Shown in pieces: positions 16,454 to 25,454 of a stretch of 64,000 nt of DNA (its first letter is position 1; every line of letters begins with the position of its first letter). The stretch lies in contig NZ_FOUO01000006.1 in assembly GCF_900114895.1 (NCBI RefSeq), positions 1 to 64,000 of the forward strand, in the 5' to 3' direction. The notes beneath the pieces are model-generated. The model had not been told where the DNA came from and made no database searches. It was given only the letters and a program-made list of their open reading frames with translations. Both the position numbers and the translations under genes were made by a program. This DNA comes from Ectothiorhodospira mobilis (lineage in GTDB: Bacteria > Pseudomonadota > Gammaproteobacteria > Ectothiorhodospirales > Ectothiorhodospiraceae).

Positions 16454-17431
16454 ATGACCCGCCCCCTCCCCACCCCCCCGGTGGCCACCTATTCCATCGT
16501 CGCACGCGATCCCGAAAGCGGCTTTTTGGGGGTGGCGGTGCAGTCGCACCATTTCGCCGTGGGCAGCGTCGCCCCCTTCGCCCAGGCCGGCGTGGGCGCC
16601 GGCACCATCCAGTCCTTCGCCCGGCGCATCTACGCCAGCGAGGGGCTGCGCCTCATGGAGGAAGGGGCCAGCGCCGGCGACGCACTGCGGCGCCTGCTGG
16701 CCCGTGATCACCACATGGATTACCGCCAGGCGGCCATGGTGGACACCGGGGGGCGCGTGGTGGCCCATACGGGCCAGGCCTGCATCCCAGAGGCCGGCCA
16801 TCACCTGGGGGAGGAGTATGTCTGCCTGGGCAACATGCTCCTGCGGGAGGGCACCTGGGAGGCCATGGGCGAGGCCTTCGAGGCGGCCGGCGGGGATCTG
16901 CCCCTGCGCCTGCTGGCGGCCCTGGAGGCGGCCCAGGCCCAGGGCGGCGATCTGCGGGGGCGGCGCTCGGCCGCCATGCGGGTGGTGGCCCCCGCCCCCA
17001 CCGGCGACCCCGGCGAGGACACCCCCCTGGACCTGCGGGTGGAGGATCACCCCCACCCGGTGAGCGAGCTGCGCCGCCTGGTGGACCTGTGGGCCGCCTA
17101 CGACCACAACACCCGCGGCGGCCATCACCTGCGCCATGGGGACTACGAACGGGCCGTGGCGGAATTCGAACGCGCCGAGGCCCTGGCCCCCGAGGAATCG
17201 GAACTGGTCTTCTGGCGCGGCGTGGCCCTGGTGAACGCCGGCCACGCGCAAGAGGCCCGGGTCCTGTTCCGGTGCCTGTTCCGCGAATCGGACCACTGGG
17301 CCCTGATGCTGACGCGGTTGGCCCGAAGCGGTTTCCTGCCGGACACCCCCGGTCTGCTGGGCGGGCTCATCCCGAAGCAGTACCGCAACACCCCCGAGGT
17401 GCGCTCGGCCATTCAGGCAGACGGGGCATGA
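16454..17431 (+). CDS. DUF1028 protein with C-terminal TPR-like region
   Basis: The N-terminal ~220 residues match DUF1028, an Ntn-hydrolase-like fold of unknown activity (ATYSIVARDPESGFLGVAVQ, then SFARRIYASEGLRLMEEG). The C-terminal 100 residues contain a tetratricopeptide-like helix pair (GDYERAVAEFERAEALAPEE, FWRGVALVNAGHAQEARVLF). I chose the ATG at 16454; an ATG at 16445 is equally close. It starts 16 bp after the CBS/DUF294 stop, so co-transcription is likely. TauE follows after 25 bp. Confidence 0.8.
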   Translation: MTRPLPTPPVATYSIVARDPESGFLGVAVQSHHFAVGSVAPFAQAGVGAGTIQSFARRIYASEGLRLMEEGASAGDALRRLLARDHHMDYRQAAMVDTGGRVVAHTGQACIPEAGHHLGEEYVCLGNMLLREGTWEAMGEAFEAAGGDLPLRLLAALEAAQAQGGDLRGRRSAAMRVVAPAPTGDPGEDTPLDLRVEDHPHPVSELRRLVDLWAAYDHNTRGGHHLRHGDYERAVAEFERAEALAPEESELVFWRGVALVNAGHAQEARVLFRCLFRESDHWALMLTRLARSGFLPDTPGLLGGLIPKQYRNTPEVRSAIQADGA

Positions 17432-17456
17432 AACCTCCCGGCGGCGGATCCAGCCA

Positions 17457-18212
17457 TTGACCCCGGTGCCCGAGATCCTGCCCCTGGCCCTGGGAGTATG
17501 TCTCGCCGCGGGCCTGGTGCACGGGGCCTTCGGTCTGGGTTTCCCTTTGGTGGCCACGCCGATGCTGGCCCTGGGGACGGACGTGCGCACCGCCGTGCTG
17601 CTCACCCTGGTGCCCAACCTCGGGGTCAATCTCTGGAGTCTGGTGCACGGCGGGGGCTGGCGGGAGAGCGTTGCCCGCTACTGGCCCGTGGCCCTTTGGA
17701 TGCTCCTGGGCTCCGCCGTCGGCACCCTGCTCCTGGTGGTCATGGACCCGAACCCCTTCCGCCTGCTGCTGGCGGCCACGATGGTGCTCTATCTCCTCTC
17801 CCACCGCCTGGAGCGGGTGGACTGGAGCCGCATCCGCCGCCATCCCGCCGGCAGCGGGGCCTGGGCCGGCTTCATCGGCGGGGTGCTGGGGGGGACGGTG
17901 AACGTGGGCGGACCGGTCCTGATGATCTATTTCCTGGAGCTGCGGGTGCCCCCCCTGGTGTTGGTGCAGGCCATCAACCTCTGCTTCCTCCTGGGCAAGG
18001 GTACCCAGGCCGCCACCTTCGCTGCCCTGGGTCTCTTCGACCTGGCGCTGTTCAAGGCCTCCCTCCCCCTGCTGATCGCCGCCCTGGCGGGCCTGAGGGC
18101 CGGCATGTGGATCCGGGAGCGAGTGGATGCCTTCACCTACCGGGGCTGGCTTCGCGGCCTGCTGTGGCTGCTCTGCGGGCTTCTGGTGGTGCAGTTCATC
18201 CGCGATCTCTGA
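17457..18212 (+). CDS. TauE/SafE-family anion exporter
   Basis: The 251-residue membrane protein has about eight helices and the TauE/SafE (DUF81) signature at the first helix (LVHGAFGLGFPLVATPMLAL). A second such motif occurs mid-protein (GFIGGVLGGTVNVGGPVLMI). Members export or import small organic anions and sulfur compounds. Start-codon choice is uncertain: TTG at 17457 or GTG at 17466, neither with a strong ribosome-binding site. The gene is convergent with the phasin gene, 5 bp away. Confidence 0.82.
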   Translation: MTPVPEILPLALGVCLAAGLVHGAFGLGFPLVATPMLALGTDVRTAVLLTLVPNLGVNLWSLVHGGGWRESVARYWPVALWMLLGSAVGTLLLVVMDPNPFRLLLAATMVLYLLSHRLERVDWSRIRRHPAGSGAWAGFIGGVLGGTVNVGGPVLMIYFLELRVPPLVLVQAINLCFLLGKGTQAATFAALGLFDLALFKASLPLLIAALAGLRAGMWIRERVDAFTYRGWLRGLLWLLCGLLVVQFIRDL

Positions 18213-18217
18213 TCCCT

Positions 18218-18736
18218 TCAGTCCGGGGACGCGCCCGACCCGGTCGACCCCTTGCCGGCGGGCTTCCCCTCCCCCGGGGAAGCGGACATGCCCCGCAGCT
18301 CCTGCAGGCTGTCGCGAAAGCGGGCATCCAGCTGCGTCATGGTGGCCTCCTGGGTGCGCAGCACCTGCTGGGAGGCCTCCCGCAGATGGCCGCTCAGGTG
18401 GTCGTAGATGCGCCCCACCATATCCATCTGGCGGGCGGCCCGCTGCGCCGGGTCCTCGTCCGCCGAAAGCTGTCCCGCACTGCGATTCATCTCCTCGAAG
18501 ACCTCCCGCATCAGATCCGCCTGGTGGCGCATCAGGGCCTCCGTCCCTTCCAGGAGGGTGCGGTTGGCGGCCACCACCGCCTCCATATTGCGGCGCTGGG
18601 CCTCCATCAGGACCTGTGGGTCCATGGAAGGCAGGCCGTACTGCTGCATGAGACGGCGCACCTGTTCCATGTAACGGTTGGGATCGAACAGGTACATCAG
18701 CTCGGACACATCGAAGGGATTGCTCTGTTCGGCCAT
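18218..18736 (-). CDS. Phasin-family protein
   Basis: The 172-residue, strongly helical, amphipathic protein resembles the phasin_2-type granule-associated proteins (NPFDVSELMYLFDPNRYMEQ, then RNMEAVVAANRTLLEG). It has no signal peptide. Phasins coat polyhydroxyalkanoate granules or act as stress-linked chaperones. No PHA synthase lies in the window, so the role is by family only. The C-terminal tail is low-complexity (KPAGKGSTGSGAS). The gene faces TauE and its upstream region is the origin-like gap. Confidence 0.72.
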   Translation of the reverse strand: MAEQSNPFDVSELMYLFDPNRYMEQVRRLMQQYGLPSMDPQVLMEAQRRNMEAVVAANRTLLEGTEALMRHQADLMREVFEEMNRSAGQLSADEDPAQRAARQMDMVGRIYDHLSGHLREASQQVLRTQEATMTQLDARFRDSLQELRGMSASPGEGKPAGKGSTGSGASPD

Positions 18737-18841
18737 GACCCTCTCCTCCACGTTGCCGGGCGATCTCCACCGCCCATCAAGGGAAGCGTAGTGCAAAAAG
18801 GGCCCCGGCGCGGGACGGGAGACCGCATCCGCGGGCACAAC

Positions 18842-19040
18842 CCTGTGGATAAGCTGTACAAAACCAGTAGACAGCCCGACGGGATGGCTTTATCCACAAT
18901 CCGCACACAGGCTATCCGGACCTTGCCCAAGGGGACACACACACCACAGGAGACCTATAAACCGTTGAATTTATTAGTTATTTAAAAGGTTATCCAGGGC
19001 CTATGCCGGTCCTAATTATTACTATGATCTTTTCAATACA
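18842..19040. other. AT-rich origin-like gap with DnaA boxes
   Basis: The gene-free stretch between the phasin and thioesterase genes (18737-19115) contains two perfect DnaA boxes: TGTGGATAA at 18844-18852 and TTATCCACA at 18890-18898, in opposite orientation. A weaker TTATCCAGG is at 18990. The stretch 18956-19050 is strongly AT-rich (for example TTTATTAGTTATTTAAAAGG) in a genome otherwise near 68% GC. It includes TGATCTTTTCAAT at 19025-19037, like the E. coli 13-mer with a GATC. The layout fits a replication origin, but dnaA is 7.3 kb away, so this is a candidate only. Confidence 0.5.
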
Positions 19041-19115
19041 AAAAATAGTTACAGACCCTGCGCTGCACCGAAGCCCCCCAAAGACCCCCCGAAGCGATCC
19101 AGGAAATGCGGCTAT

Positions 19116-19610
19116 TCAATCCCCACGGCGAAGATAAGCCAGGGCCGCGGCCTCGTCGGCCACGGTCTGCAGATCCTGATGAAAAACGCTGGGGATCTCC
19201 CGGGGCCGACCGCTGCCCGCATCCACGAAGACCCACTGGGTGCGGGCCCGCACCACCGGTTTCAGGTCACGGGCGCGGACGAAGCAATAGCCCCGGGGGG
19301 ATTGCCGCCGGCCCAGGGCCTCCACCCAGGTGAGCAGCAGCAACTCATCCCCGGCATGGGTGGGCCGCAGGTATTCGATGTGGTGGGCGCGCACCACCCA
19401 GGTGGCCCCCAGGGACCGGTAGCGTTCCAGGGTCCAGCCCCGGGCGGCGGAATGGGCCAGGGCGATCTCCTGCATCCAGCGGAGGTATTCCAGGTTGTTG
19501 GTGTGCCCGTTGAGGTCGATGGCCTCGGCGGGGACCTGGATTCGACGCACATAGACGGGCCCCACGGGACCCTGTTCCTGGACTTCTGGAAAATGGGATG
19601 TCTGCTTCAT
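19116..19610 (-). CDS. Acyl-CoA thioesterase, hotdog fold (4-hydroxybenzoyl-CoA thioesterase type)
   Basis: The 164-residue protein has the single-hotdog thioesterase pattern: the early active-site segment IDLNGHTNNLEYLRWMQEIA, strand RAHHIEYLRPTHAGDELLLL, and the later RARTQWVFVD. Family members hydrolyse acyl-CoA esters; the physiological substrate is unknown. Start MKQTSHFPEV is the first in-frame ATG before the family start. The gene is divergent from the UPF0114 gene (157 bp) and its 3' end points into the origin-like gap. Confidence 0.85.
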   Translation of the reverse strand: MKQTSHFPEVQEQGPVGPVYVRRIQVPAEAIDLNGHTNNLEYLRWMQEIALAHSAARGWTLERYRSLGATWVVRAHHIEYLRPTHAGDELLLLTWVEALGRRQSPRGYCFVRARDLKPVVRARTQWVFVDAGSGRPREIPSVFHQDLQTVADEAAALAYLRRGD

Positions 19611-19767
19611 GGGGTATCTGCTGTGATGGGGATCCGATCCATGAGGAGGGGAATGGATGTGGACGGGGTCGATTTTCCGCTATGATCCCTCCAGTTACAC
19701 AGTGAACCAATGTCATGGCACCGTGCAAACCGTCCCTTGATAAAGACCACTTCAGGATGCCATTCCA

Positions 19768-20258
19768 ATGGAACGTTTCATCGAAAGACTGATCTATGCA
19801 TCCCGCTGGCTCATGGCACCGATTTACTTCGTTCTAAGCTTTGTTTTGATCGCCCTGGGCATCAATTTTTTCCAGGAGATTTTCATATCCTGCCCAATAT
19901 CTTGAGCATGAAAGAGGCGGATCTGATCCTCGTCACCTTGTCCCTGATCGATATTGCGCTGGTGGGGGGATTGATCGTGATGGTGATGTTCTCCGGCTAC
20001 GAGAATTTCGTTTCCCGTCTTGATCTTGAAGCCAATGCCGACAAGCTTTCCTGGCTGGGGAAACTGGATGCAGGTTCGCTGAAGAACAAGGTCGCCGCAT
20101 CCATCGTGGCCATCTCCTCGATCCATCTGCTCAAGGTCTTTATGAATACGGAGAATATCGAGAACGACAAGATCCAATGGTACCTGCTGCTGCATATCAC
20201 CTTCGTGGTGTCAGCATTCGCCATGGGTTATCTGGATCGGCTCACCCGGGAAAAATAG
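19768..20258 (+). pseudogene. UPF0114 (YqhA-like) membrane protein gene with a frameshift
   Basis: The ATG at 19768 opens a frame reading [20 protein letters not shown], the normal N-terminus of UPF0114/YqhA membrane proteins, but it stops at 19903 after INFFQEIF. The +1 frame then continues with [20 protein letters not shown] and the rest of the family to the stop at 20258. Restoring one T in the run at 19880-19883 (GAGATTTTC) would join them as [14 protein letters not shown]. So the gene is broken by a single-base deletion or a sequencing error. A protein from an internal start at 19908 would lack the first helices. Intact length would be about 164 aa. Confidence 0.85.
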
Positions 20259-20476
20259 TGCCCTGGGATTACAGCAAGCCCCGGCTGTTCTGGGGCATGT
20301 AGGCCGGCCGCATGAAAGGCGATTTCACCCTTGCGGACATCCTGAAATGTATCCTTTCCCGGGCGGGATGTCCTGTGGGGGAAGCCGTCCAGTAGCTGTT
20401 ACCCCCTAATTTCCCAATGTCTTCAGCAGGGGATTGCATCGGTGTGCAATTCGTCTGCGTTGTGGCCGCTTTCTGC

Positions 20477-20935
20477 TTATTGGGCTGGTCGGTCGTAACC
20501 GGCAAGATGTTGATCCAGCGACCAGATGGTGACACGGCGCTGCGGGTTCTGATTACAGAGCCGCTGCCAGTCGTGGATGATGGAGAGGTCACCCAGGCCG
20601 CTCCCTCGGCTGGCGTGGTCCGGAAATTCCGACAGCCATGCCTGCAGGTGTTCGGCCTCCAGGAAATTGATTGGTTTAAAGGGACTCTGGCCTTTCAATG
20701 CCATTTCGACCTGGTGCACGAAGCGTTGAGCACAAGCTCGGCGCTCGCGGCCGTCGCCTTGCTGTCCGATATGGTTGCCGGTCTCCAGGATCGTCGCCAT
20801 GGGTAAAAACATAGATTCTTCCCGGGTGACCCGAGCTTCCAGCTCCGCGATGATATCAATATGAAGGCTGTCCATCCCGGGCACGTTGAGGATCTCCACG
20901 AATACCGATGTATCAACGAGACAGATGGCGCTCAT
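20477..20935 (-). CDS. PIN-domain nuclease-like protein
   Basis: The 152-residue protein has the PIN acidic set: D8 in LVDTSVFVEIL, E51 in ATILETGNHIG, D116 in GLGDLSIIHDW, and D141 in TIWSLDQHL. PIN proteins are Mg/Mn-dependent RNases, best known as VapC toxins. This one is not preceded by a small VapB-type antitoxin. Instead its start overlaps the end of the AAA ATPase gene by 4 bp (ATGA at 20932-20935), so the two are coupled. The base composition is less GC-rich than the flanking mnmE gene. Confidence 0.85.
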   Translation of the reverse strand: MSAICLVDTSVFVEILNVPGMDSLHIDIIAELEARVTREESMFLPMATILETGNHIGQQGDGRERRACAQRFVHQVEMALKGQSPFKPINFLEAEHLQAWLSEFPDHASRGSGLGDLSIIHDWQRLCNQNPQRRVTIWSLDQHLAGYDRPAQ

Positions 20936-22245
20936 CCCCGAGACTCCGTGTCCTGCTTGAGCTCCTCCAGCCAGGCCAGGGCCGCGGCACGGCGCTGCTC
21001 CGGGGAGGTGTCGTCCTTAAGGAAGCGCTCCAGCACCTTGCGGGTCATCAGTTGGCCTAGCGGCCCTTGGGCAACGAGCTCGCTATAGCGTTCCATGTCG
21101 CCCAGGCGTACCAGGCGGCTATCCCCATGCTGCGGGTCGCGGTAGCAACACAGCACATCGGCCAGGGCGGCATCAGGCAGGGCATCCAGCAGGGCCGGGT
21201 TGTGGGAGGTCATCAGTACCCGCAGCTGCCGTTGGCTGGCTACCTCCCGAATCTGCCTCACCAGCACATGGGCCCGGCTGGAGTGAACCCCATTGTCTAC
21301 CTCCTCAATGATCAACAACGCGCCCTCGGGTGCTGACAAGAGCGCAGCGCCCACGGCCAGAACGCGCAATGTGCCATCGGAAAGCAACGGGGCATCCACG
21401 AAGCGCTGTTGTTCGCCGAAGGTCTCTTCCAAGCTGACCATGACGTCCTGACGAGGTGTTTCGATGAACCGGATATCGGTGATGTCCTGTTCAGGCAATG
21501 ATTGGATCAATTCGAGTAGGGCCTGCTTACCAGTCGGGTTCTGACAAAGCTGGTAGAGCACCGCGGAGAGGTTGCGGCCGTCCTCCTTAAGGTGCTTGTC
21601 TCCGGCGTACTCGTAGTCGCGCATCTGCGCTGGACGCGGGTCGAGGAAGACGATATTCCGCAGCGTCTCGCGCAGTGTACGGGCCACTTCAGGAATCAGC
21701 TCTTGTGCCTCGGCGTGGGATTGTTGGAAACGGCCGGGCGTCTCCAGCTGATAGAACACCGCTTGGCGATTGGAGCAGGGGATATGCGGCTTGATGCGCC
21801 CGCGGCGAAAGTTGTTATAGGCGACGCTGATCTCGTCGCTGTGCTCGTTGGGTTCGCTGTCCACCCGGTAGAGTGGAACTTTCTCGTCGGGGTGAGTGAT
21901 CTGTTCGCCCGCCACCACCAGCTGCTCGCTAAGCTGATCGATGGTGATGGAGAAGTCGCCCCAGCCCTCAGGGGCATCGGCCAGGTGCGCCTCCAGGGTA
22001 AACGGCTCGCCATCCTCTCTGAACAGATCACGGGCCTGGCCACGCACCACGGTATCGCCCCCCTGGATATCGCGTTCGATATCGTCCAGGCGCTTCCCCT
22101 TGGCCAGCCAGTTGAGTAAGCGAATACCCTCCAGGGCGTTGCTCTTGCCCGAGGCGTTGGGGCCGATCAGGAAGGTCAGCGGTGCCAGGTCCAGCCTGGC
22201 CTGTCGATAGCTCTTGAAGTTGGTCAGCTGAATGGAGGTCAGCAT
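20932..22245 (-). CDS. AAA/ABC-type ATPase (RecF/SMC-like, AAA_21)
   Basis: The 437-residue protein has Walker A GPNASGKS at 28-35, signature LLSDGTL near 287, Walker B GALLIIEEVD at 308-317, and the switch MTSHNPALL at 345. It lacks a long coiled-coil, and no TOPRIM domain is seen, so it is not a typical OLD nuclease. It is followed by the coupled PIN gene. ATPase plus nuclease pairs of this layout occur in phage defence (for example PARIS, Septu, Gabija), but I recall no named system with exactly this partner. The start MLTSIQLTNFKSYRQ is standard for the family. Confidence 0.85.
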   Translation of the reverse strand: MLTSIQLTNFKSYRQARLDLAPLTFLIGPNASGKSNALEGIRLLNWLAKGKRLDDIERDIQGGDTVVRGQARDLFREDGEPFTLEAHLADAPEGWGDFSITIDQLSEQLVVAGEQITHPDEKVPLYRVDSEPNEHSDEISVAYNNFRRGRIKPHIPCSNRQAVFYQLETPGRFQQSHAEAQELIPEVARTLRETLRNIVFLDPRPAQMRDYEYAGDKHLKEDGRNLSAVLYQLCQNPTGKQALLELIQSLPEQDITDIRFIETPRQDVMVSLEETFGEQQRFVDAPLLSDGTLRVLAVGAALLSAPEGALLIIEEVDNGVHSSRAHVLVRQIREVASQRQLRVLMTSHNPALLDALPDAALADVLCCYRDPQHGDSRLVRLGDMERYSELVAQGPLGQLMTRKVLERFLKDDTSPEQRRAAALAWLEELKQDTESRG

Positions 22246-22259
22246 GGCATAGCCCTCGG

Positions 22260-22334
22260 TTACTGGGTAATCACCGGGCCGTCCTGCAGGGCTTCGCGCA
22301 GCTCATGGCGAACGTTTTCCAGCCAGGCGTCGAT
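22260..22334 (-). pseudogene. Possible 3' remnant of a lost gene
   Basis: Just upstream of the AAA gene, a minus-strand frame reads IDAWLENVRHELREALQDGP and ends VITQ-stop at 22260. The codons look natural, but the frame meets a stop a few codons upstream and has no start codon. The sequence resembles the tail of small helical antitoxin-like proteins, only as an impression. It may be debris left when the AAA/PIN pair arrived. Confidence 0.3.
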
Positions 22335-22387
22335 TCCAGAAGGGTATCAGACCGTGAGGGTCTAGGAACCAGGAGCGAAAGCAGGTC

Positions 22388-23734
22388 TCACTTGCCGATA
22401 CAGAAATCGGCGAAGATGCGGCCCAGCAGGTCCTCGTTGGTGACGCGGCCGGTGATCTCCCCCAGGGCCTCCTGGGCCAGGCGCAACTCCTCGGCCAGCA
22501 GCTCCGGGGCCACGCCTGCCTGCAGGTGGCCGCGGGCGGCCTCCAGGTGGGTCTGCATGCGTTCCAGGGCGTCCAGGTGGCGGCGGCGGGCGGTGAACAG
22601 GCCTTCCTCCTTACCGTGGTAGTGCAACAGGTCCCGGATGCGGGCCTTGAGACGGTCCATGCCCTCTCCGGTGAGGGCGGAAATCGGGATGCGGTCTTCG
22701 CCGTACTCCCGTGGCGGGTCGGGAAGGCGGTCGATCTTGTTGAGCAGGGTGATCACGGGCAGGGCGGGGTCCAGACGCGCCCGGATGGCCGCCTCCGCCT
22801 CGCCCTCCCCCGCCGTGGCGTCCACCACCAGGAGGATGACATCGGCGCGCTCCATCTCTGTCCAGGCGCGGCGCATCCCCTCCTGCTCCACCGGGTCCTC
22901 GGAGGCATGCAGGCCGGCGGTGTCCACCAGGTGCAGGGGCAGGCCGTCCAGGCTCAGGTGCTCCCGCAGGACGTCCCGGGTGGTGCCGGGGATGGCGGTG
23001 ACGATGGCCGTCTCCCGGTCCGCCAGGCGGTTGAGCAGGCTGGATTTGCCGGCGTTGGGGCGGCCGGCGATGACCAGGTGGGCCCCCTCCTGCAGCAGGC
23101 GCCCCTGCCCCGCCCCTTCCAGGAGTTGTTGCAATTCCTCCCGCAAATGCTCCAGCCGGTCCCCCACGGCGGTATCGGCCAGCAGGTCCAGCTCCTCCTC
23201 GGGGAAGTCCAGGGCGGCCTCCACGTGGCTGCGCAAGACGGTGAGGGCCTCGGCCAGGGCCTCGGTGCGACGGGAAAGGGCCCCTTCCAGGGTGCGCAAG
23301 GCGCCGCGGGCGGCGGCGGCGGAACCGGCGTCGATGAGGTCCGCCACCGCCTCGGCCTGGGCCAGGTCCATGCGGTCGTTGAGGAAGGCCCGCTGGGTGA
23401 ATTCCCCGGGCCGGGCCAGGCGGCAGCCGTGGCCCAGGCAGGCGGTGAGCACCCGGTCCATGACCACCGGGCCGCCATGGCCCTGGAACTCCAGCAGGTC
23501 CTCGCCGGTATAGGAACGGGGTCCGGGGAAGAACAGGGCCAGGCCCTGGTCCACGGGCTGTCCCTGGGGATCGCGGAAGGTGGCCAGGGTGGCCATGCGG
23601 GGCTCCGGCACCCGCCCCAGGGCGGACCGGGCGATTCCGGCGGCCCCGGGGCCGGAGATGCGCACGATCCCCACCCCGCCCCGCCCCGGCGGGGTAGCGA
23701 TGGCGGCGATGGTGTCTCCAGCCGGGGCGCTCAT
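22388..23734 (-). CDS. mnmE: tRNA uridine-5-carboxymethylaminomethyl GTPase MnmE
   Basis: The 448-residue protein has the N-terminal formyl-THF-binding domain (DTIAAIATPPGRGGVGIVRI) and a central helical domain. The GTPase domain has P-loop GRPNAGKS at 224-231, a VDTAG switch, and NKID. It ends with the invariant CIGK. MnmE acts with MnmG to modify the wobble uridine of several tRNAs. It is the last gene of the rpmH-rnpA-yidD-yidC-mnmE string on the minus strand, 13 bp after yidC. mnmG, rsmG and parAB, usual next neighbours, are absent on this side and replaced by the AAA/PIN region. Confidence 0.97.
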   Translation of the reverse strand: MSAPAGDTIAAIATPPGRGGVGIVRISGPGAAGIARSALGRVPEPRMATLATFRDPQGQPVDQGLALFFPGPRSYTGEDLLEFQGHGGPVVMDRVLTACLGHGCRLARPGEFTQRAFLNDRMDLAQAEAVADLIDAGSAAAARGALRTLEGALSRRTEALAEALTVLRSHVEAALDFPEEELDLLADTAVGDRLEHLREELQQLLEGAGQGRLLQEGAHLVIAGRPNAGKSSLLNRLADRETAIVTAIPGTTRDVLREHLSLDGLPLHLVDTAGLHASEDPVEQEGMRRAWTEMERADVILLVVDATAGEGEAEAAIRARLDPALPVITLLNKIDRLPDPPREYGEDRIPISALTGEGMDRLKARIRDLLHYHGKEEGLFTARRRHLDALERMQTHLEAARGHLQAGVAPELLAEELRLAQEALGEITGRVTNEDLLGRIFADFCIGK

Positions 23735-23747
23735 GGCCGTGCCGGGA

Positions 23748-25454
23748 TCAGTCCCCCTTGGCTGCTTTCTTGCCAGTATTCTTGCCGGTATCGTAGCCCT
23801 CGGCCTGCAGCCTGCGGGTGATGTAATACTGCTGAGCGATGGACAGGAGGTTGTTCACCAGCCAGTAGAGCACCAAGCCCGCGGGGAAGAAGGCGAAGAA
23901 CACCGTGAAGATGGGCGGCAGGGCCATCATGACCTTCTGCTGCACCGGGTCCATGGGGGCGGGATTGAGCTTCTGCTGAGCCAGCATGCTCACCCCCATG
24001 AGGATGGGCAACACGAAGAAGGGATCCCGCACCGAAAGATCCTGGATCCACAGGATCCACGGCGCCTGGCGCAGCTCCACGCTTTCCAGCAGCACCCAGT
24101 ACAGGGCGATGAACACGGGGATCTGTACCAGGATGGGCAGACAACCCCCCAGGGGATTGATCTTCTCCTTCTTGTACAGCTCCATGAGGGCCTGGTTCAT
24201 GCGCTGCTTGTCATCCCCGAAGCGTTCCTTCAGGGCCATCATCTTGGGCTGCACCGCGCGCATCTTGGCCATGGAACGGTAGCTGGTGGCCGAGAGCTTG
24301 TAGAAGGCCAGCTTGATGAGCAGGGTCAGGAAGATAATGGACCAGCCCCAGTTGCCCACCAGGCTGTGGATCAGGTCCAGCATCCAGAACAGCGGCTTGG
24401 ACAGGAAGGTGAACAAGCCGTAGTCCACCGTCAGTTCCAGGCCCTCGGCGATTTCGGAGAGGGGTTCCTGCAGCTTGGGCCCGATCCAGAGACGGGTTTC
24501 GAACGCCCCGCTCCCGCCGGGGGCCACCGTCTGGGCCTCGGAGCGCAGCCCGATGATGTAGCGCGGTTCGTCGGGAGTGCCCACCTCCCGGGTGTAGAGC
24601 AGGTTCTCCTCCCCGGCCTCGGGCACCCAGGCGCTCAGGAAGTAGTGCTCGATGAGGGCGATCCACCCCCCCTGGAGCTCCTTGGAATCCACCTTCTCTG
24701 CCAGGCTCTCCAGTTCCTCCTTGCGGTAGCCGCCGTCGTAGTAGGCAGCGCCGGTGAAGGTGTACAGGAACCAGGAGTCCCGATCGGGGGTGGGTCCGTG
24801 GCGCAGCTGGCGGTACTGGCGTCCGGTCCAGGCCGCGTCGCTGCCGTTTTCCACCCGGTGGCTCACGTCCACGAGGAATTCCCCGCGGCGGAAGGTGTAG
24901 GTCTTGGTGACGCGGATGCCCTCGTCGTTCTCCCAGGTGAGGGGCACCTGCAGGACATCCTGGCCATCCTGGAGGCGGAATTCCGTGGCCGGTGCCTCAT
25001 ACACCGCATGGTGCGTGGGCGCCCGGTCCCCATGGTCGATACCGGAGACGCGGTCGTGGATCAGGCCCGACTGGGCCACGTAGGCCCGTTCCTGTTCATT
25101 CAGGATGGTGGTGGGCTCATCCGGCTGGTTCAGACTGACGGGATAGGTGGGCAAGTCCGCGCGCACGATGTCGCCGCCGCGGGTATCGATGTACAGGTCC
25201 AGGGTATCGGTCACCACATGGATGCGCCGGCCCGCACCGGCCCCTTCGGAGGCCTCCGTGTTCGGGGCCTCCCCGGCCTCGGACAGGGCGGCGTCGGGGA
25301 GATCGTCCCGGTTGGCGGCGCCATCTCCGCCGGCGACCTCCTGGGTCTCCTGGGCCGTTTGCGGCTGCGGGCCATAATCCACGTTCCAGGTCTGCCAGAC
25401 CAGGAACAGCAGGAAAACGAAACTGAGGTAGAGGACGGGGCGCAGGTTATCCAT
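23748..25454 (-). CDS. yidC: Membrane protein insertase YidC
   Basis: The 568-residue protein begins with the N-terminal anchor [20 protein letters not shown]. It has a large periplasmic beta domain (residues about 60-330) and the conserved insertase core ([40 protein letters not shown]). The C-terminal region ends in the basic tail [11 protein letters not shown]. It inserts and folds inner-membrane proteins with or without SecYEG. It overlaps yidD by 8 bp. Length is typical for gammaproteobacteria. Confidence 0.97.
   Translation of the reverse strand: MDNLRPVLYLSFVFLLFLVWQTWNVDYGPQPQTAQETQEVAGGDGAANRDDLPDAALSEAGEAPNTEASEGAGAGRRIHVVTDTLDLYIDTRGGDIVRADLPTYPVSLNQPDEPTTILNEQERAYVAQSGLIHDRVSGIDHGDRAPTHHAVYEAPATEFRLQDGQDVLQVPLTWENDEGIRVTKTYTFRRGEFLVDVSHRVENGSDAAWTGRQYRQLRHGPTPDRDSWFLYTFTGAAYYDGGYRKEELESLAEKVDSKELQGGWIALIEHYFLSAWVPEAGEENLLYTREVGTPDEPRYIIGLRSEAQTVAPGGSGAFETRLWIGPKLQEPLSEIAEGLELTVDYGLFTFLSKPLFWMLDLIHSLVGNWGWSIIFLTLLIKLAFYKLSATSYRSMAKMRAVQPKMMALKERFGDDKQRMNQALMELYKKEKINPLGGCLPILVQIPVFIALYWVLLESVELRQAPWILWIQDLSVRDPFFVLPILMGVSMLAQQKLNPAPMDPVQQKVMMALPPIFTVFFAFFPAGLVLYWLVNNLLSIAQQYYITRRLQAEGYDTGKNTGKKAAKGD

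Noticed and set aside
20477-20935. PIN protein as a standard VapC toxin
   Set aside because: No small VapB-like antitoxin precedes it. Its start is fused by overlap to the AAA ATPase gene, so a two-gene ATPase/nuclease reading is better supported.
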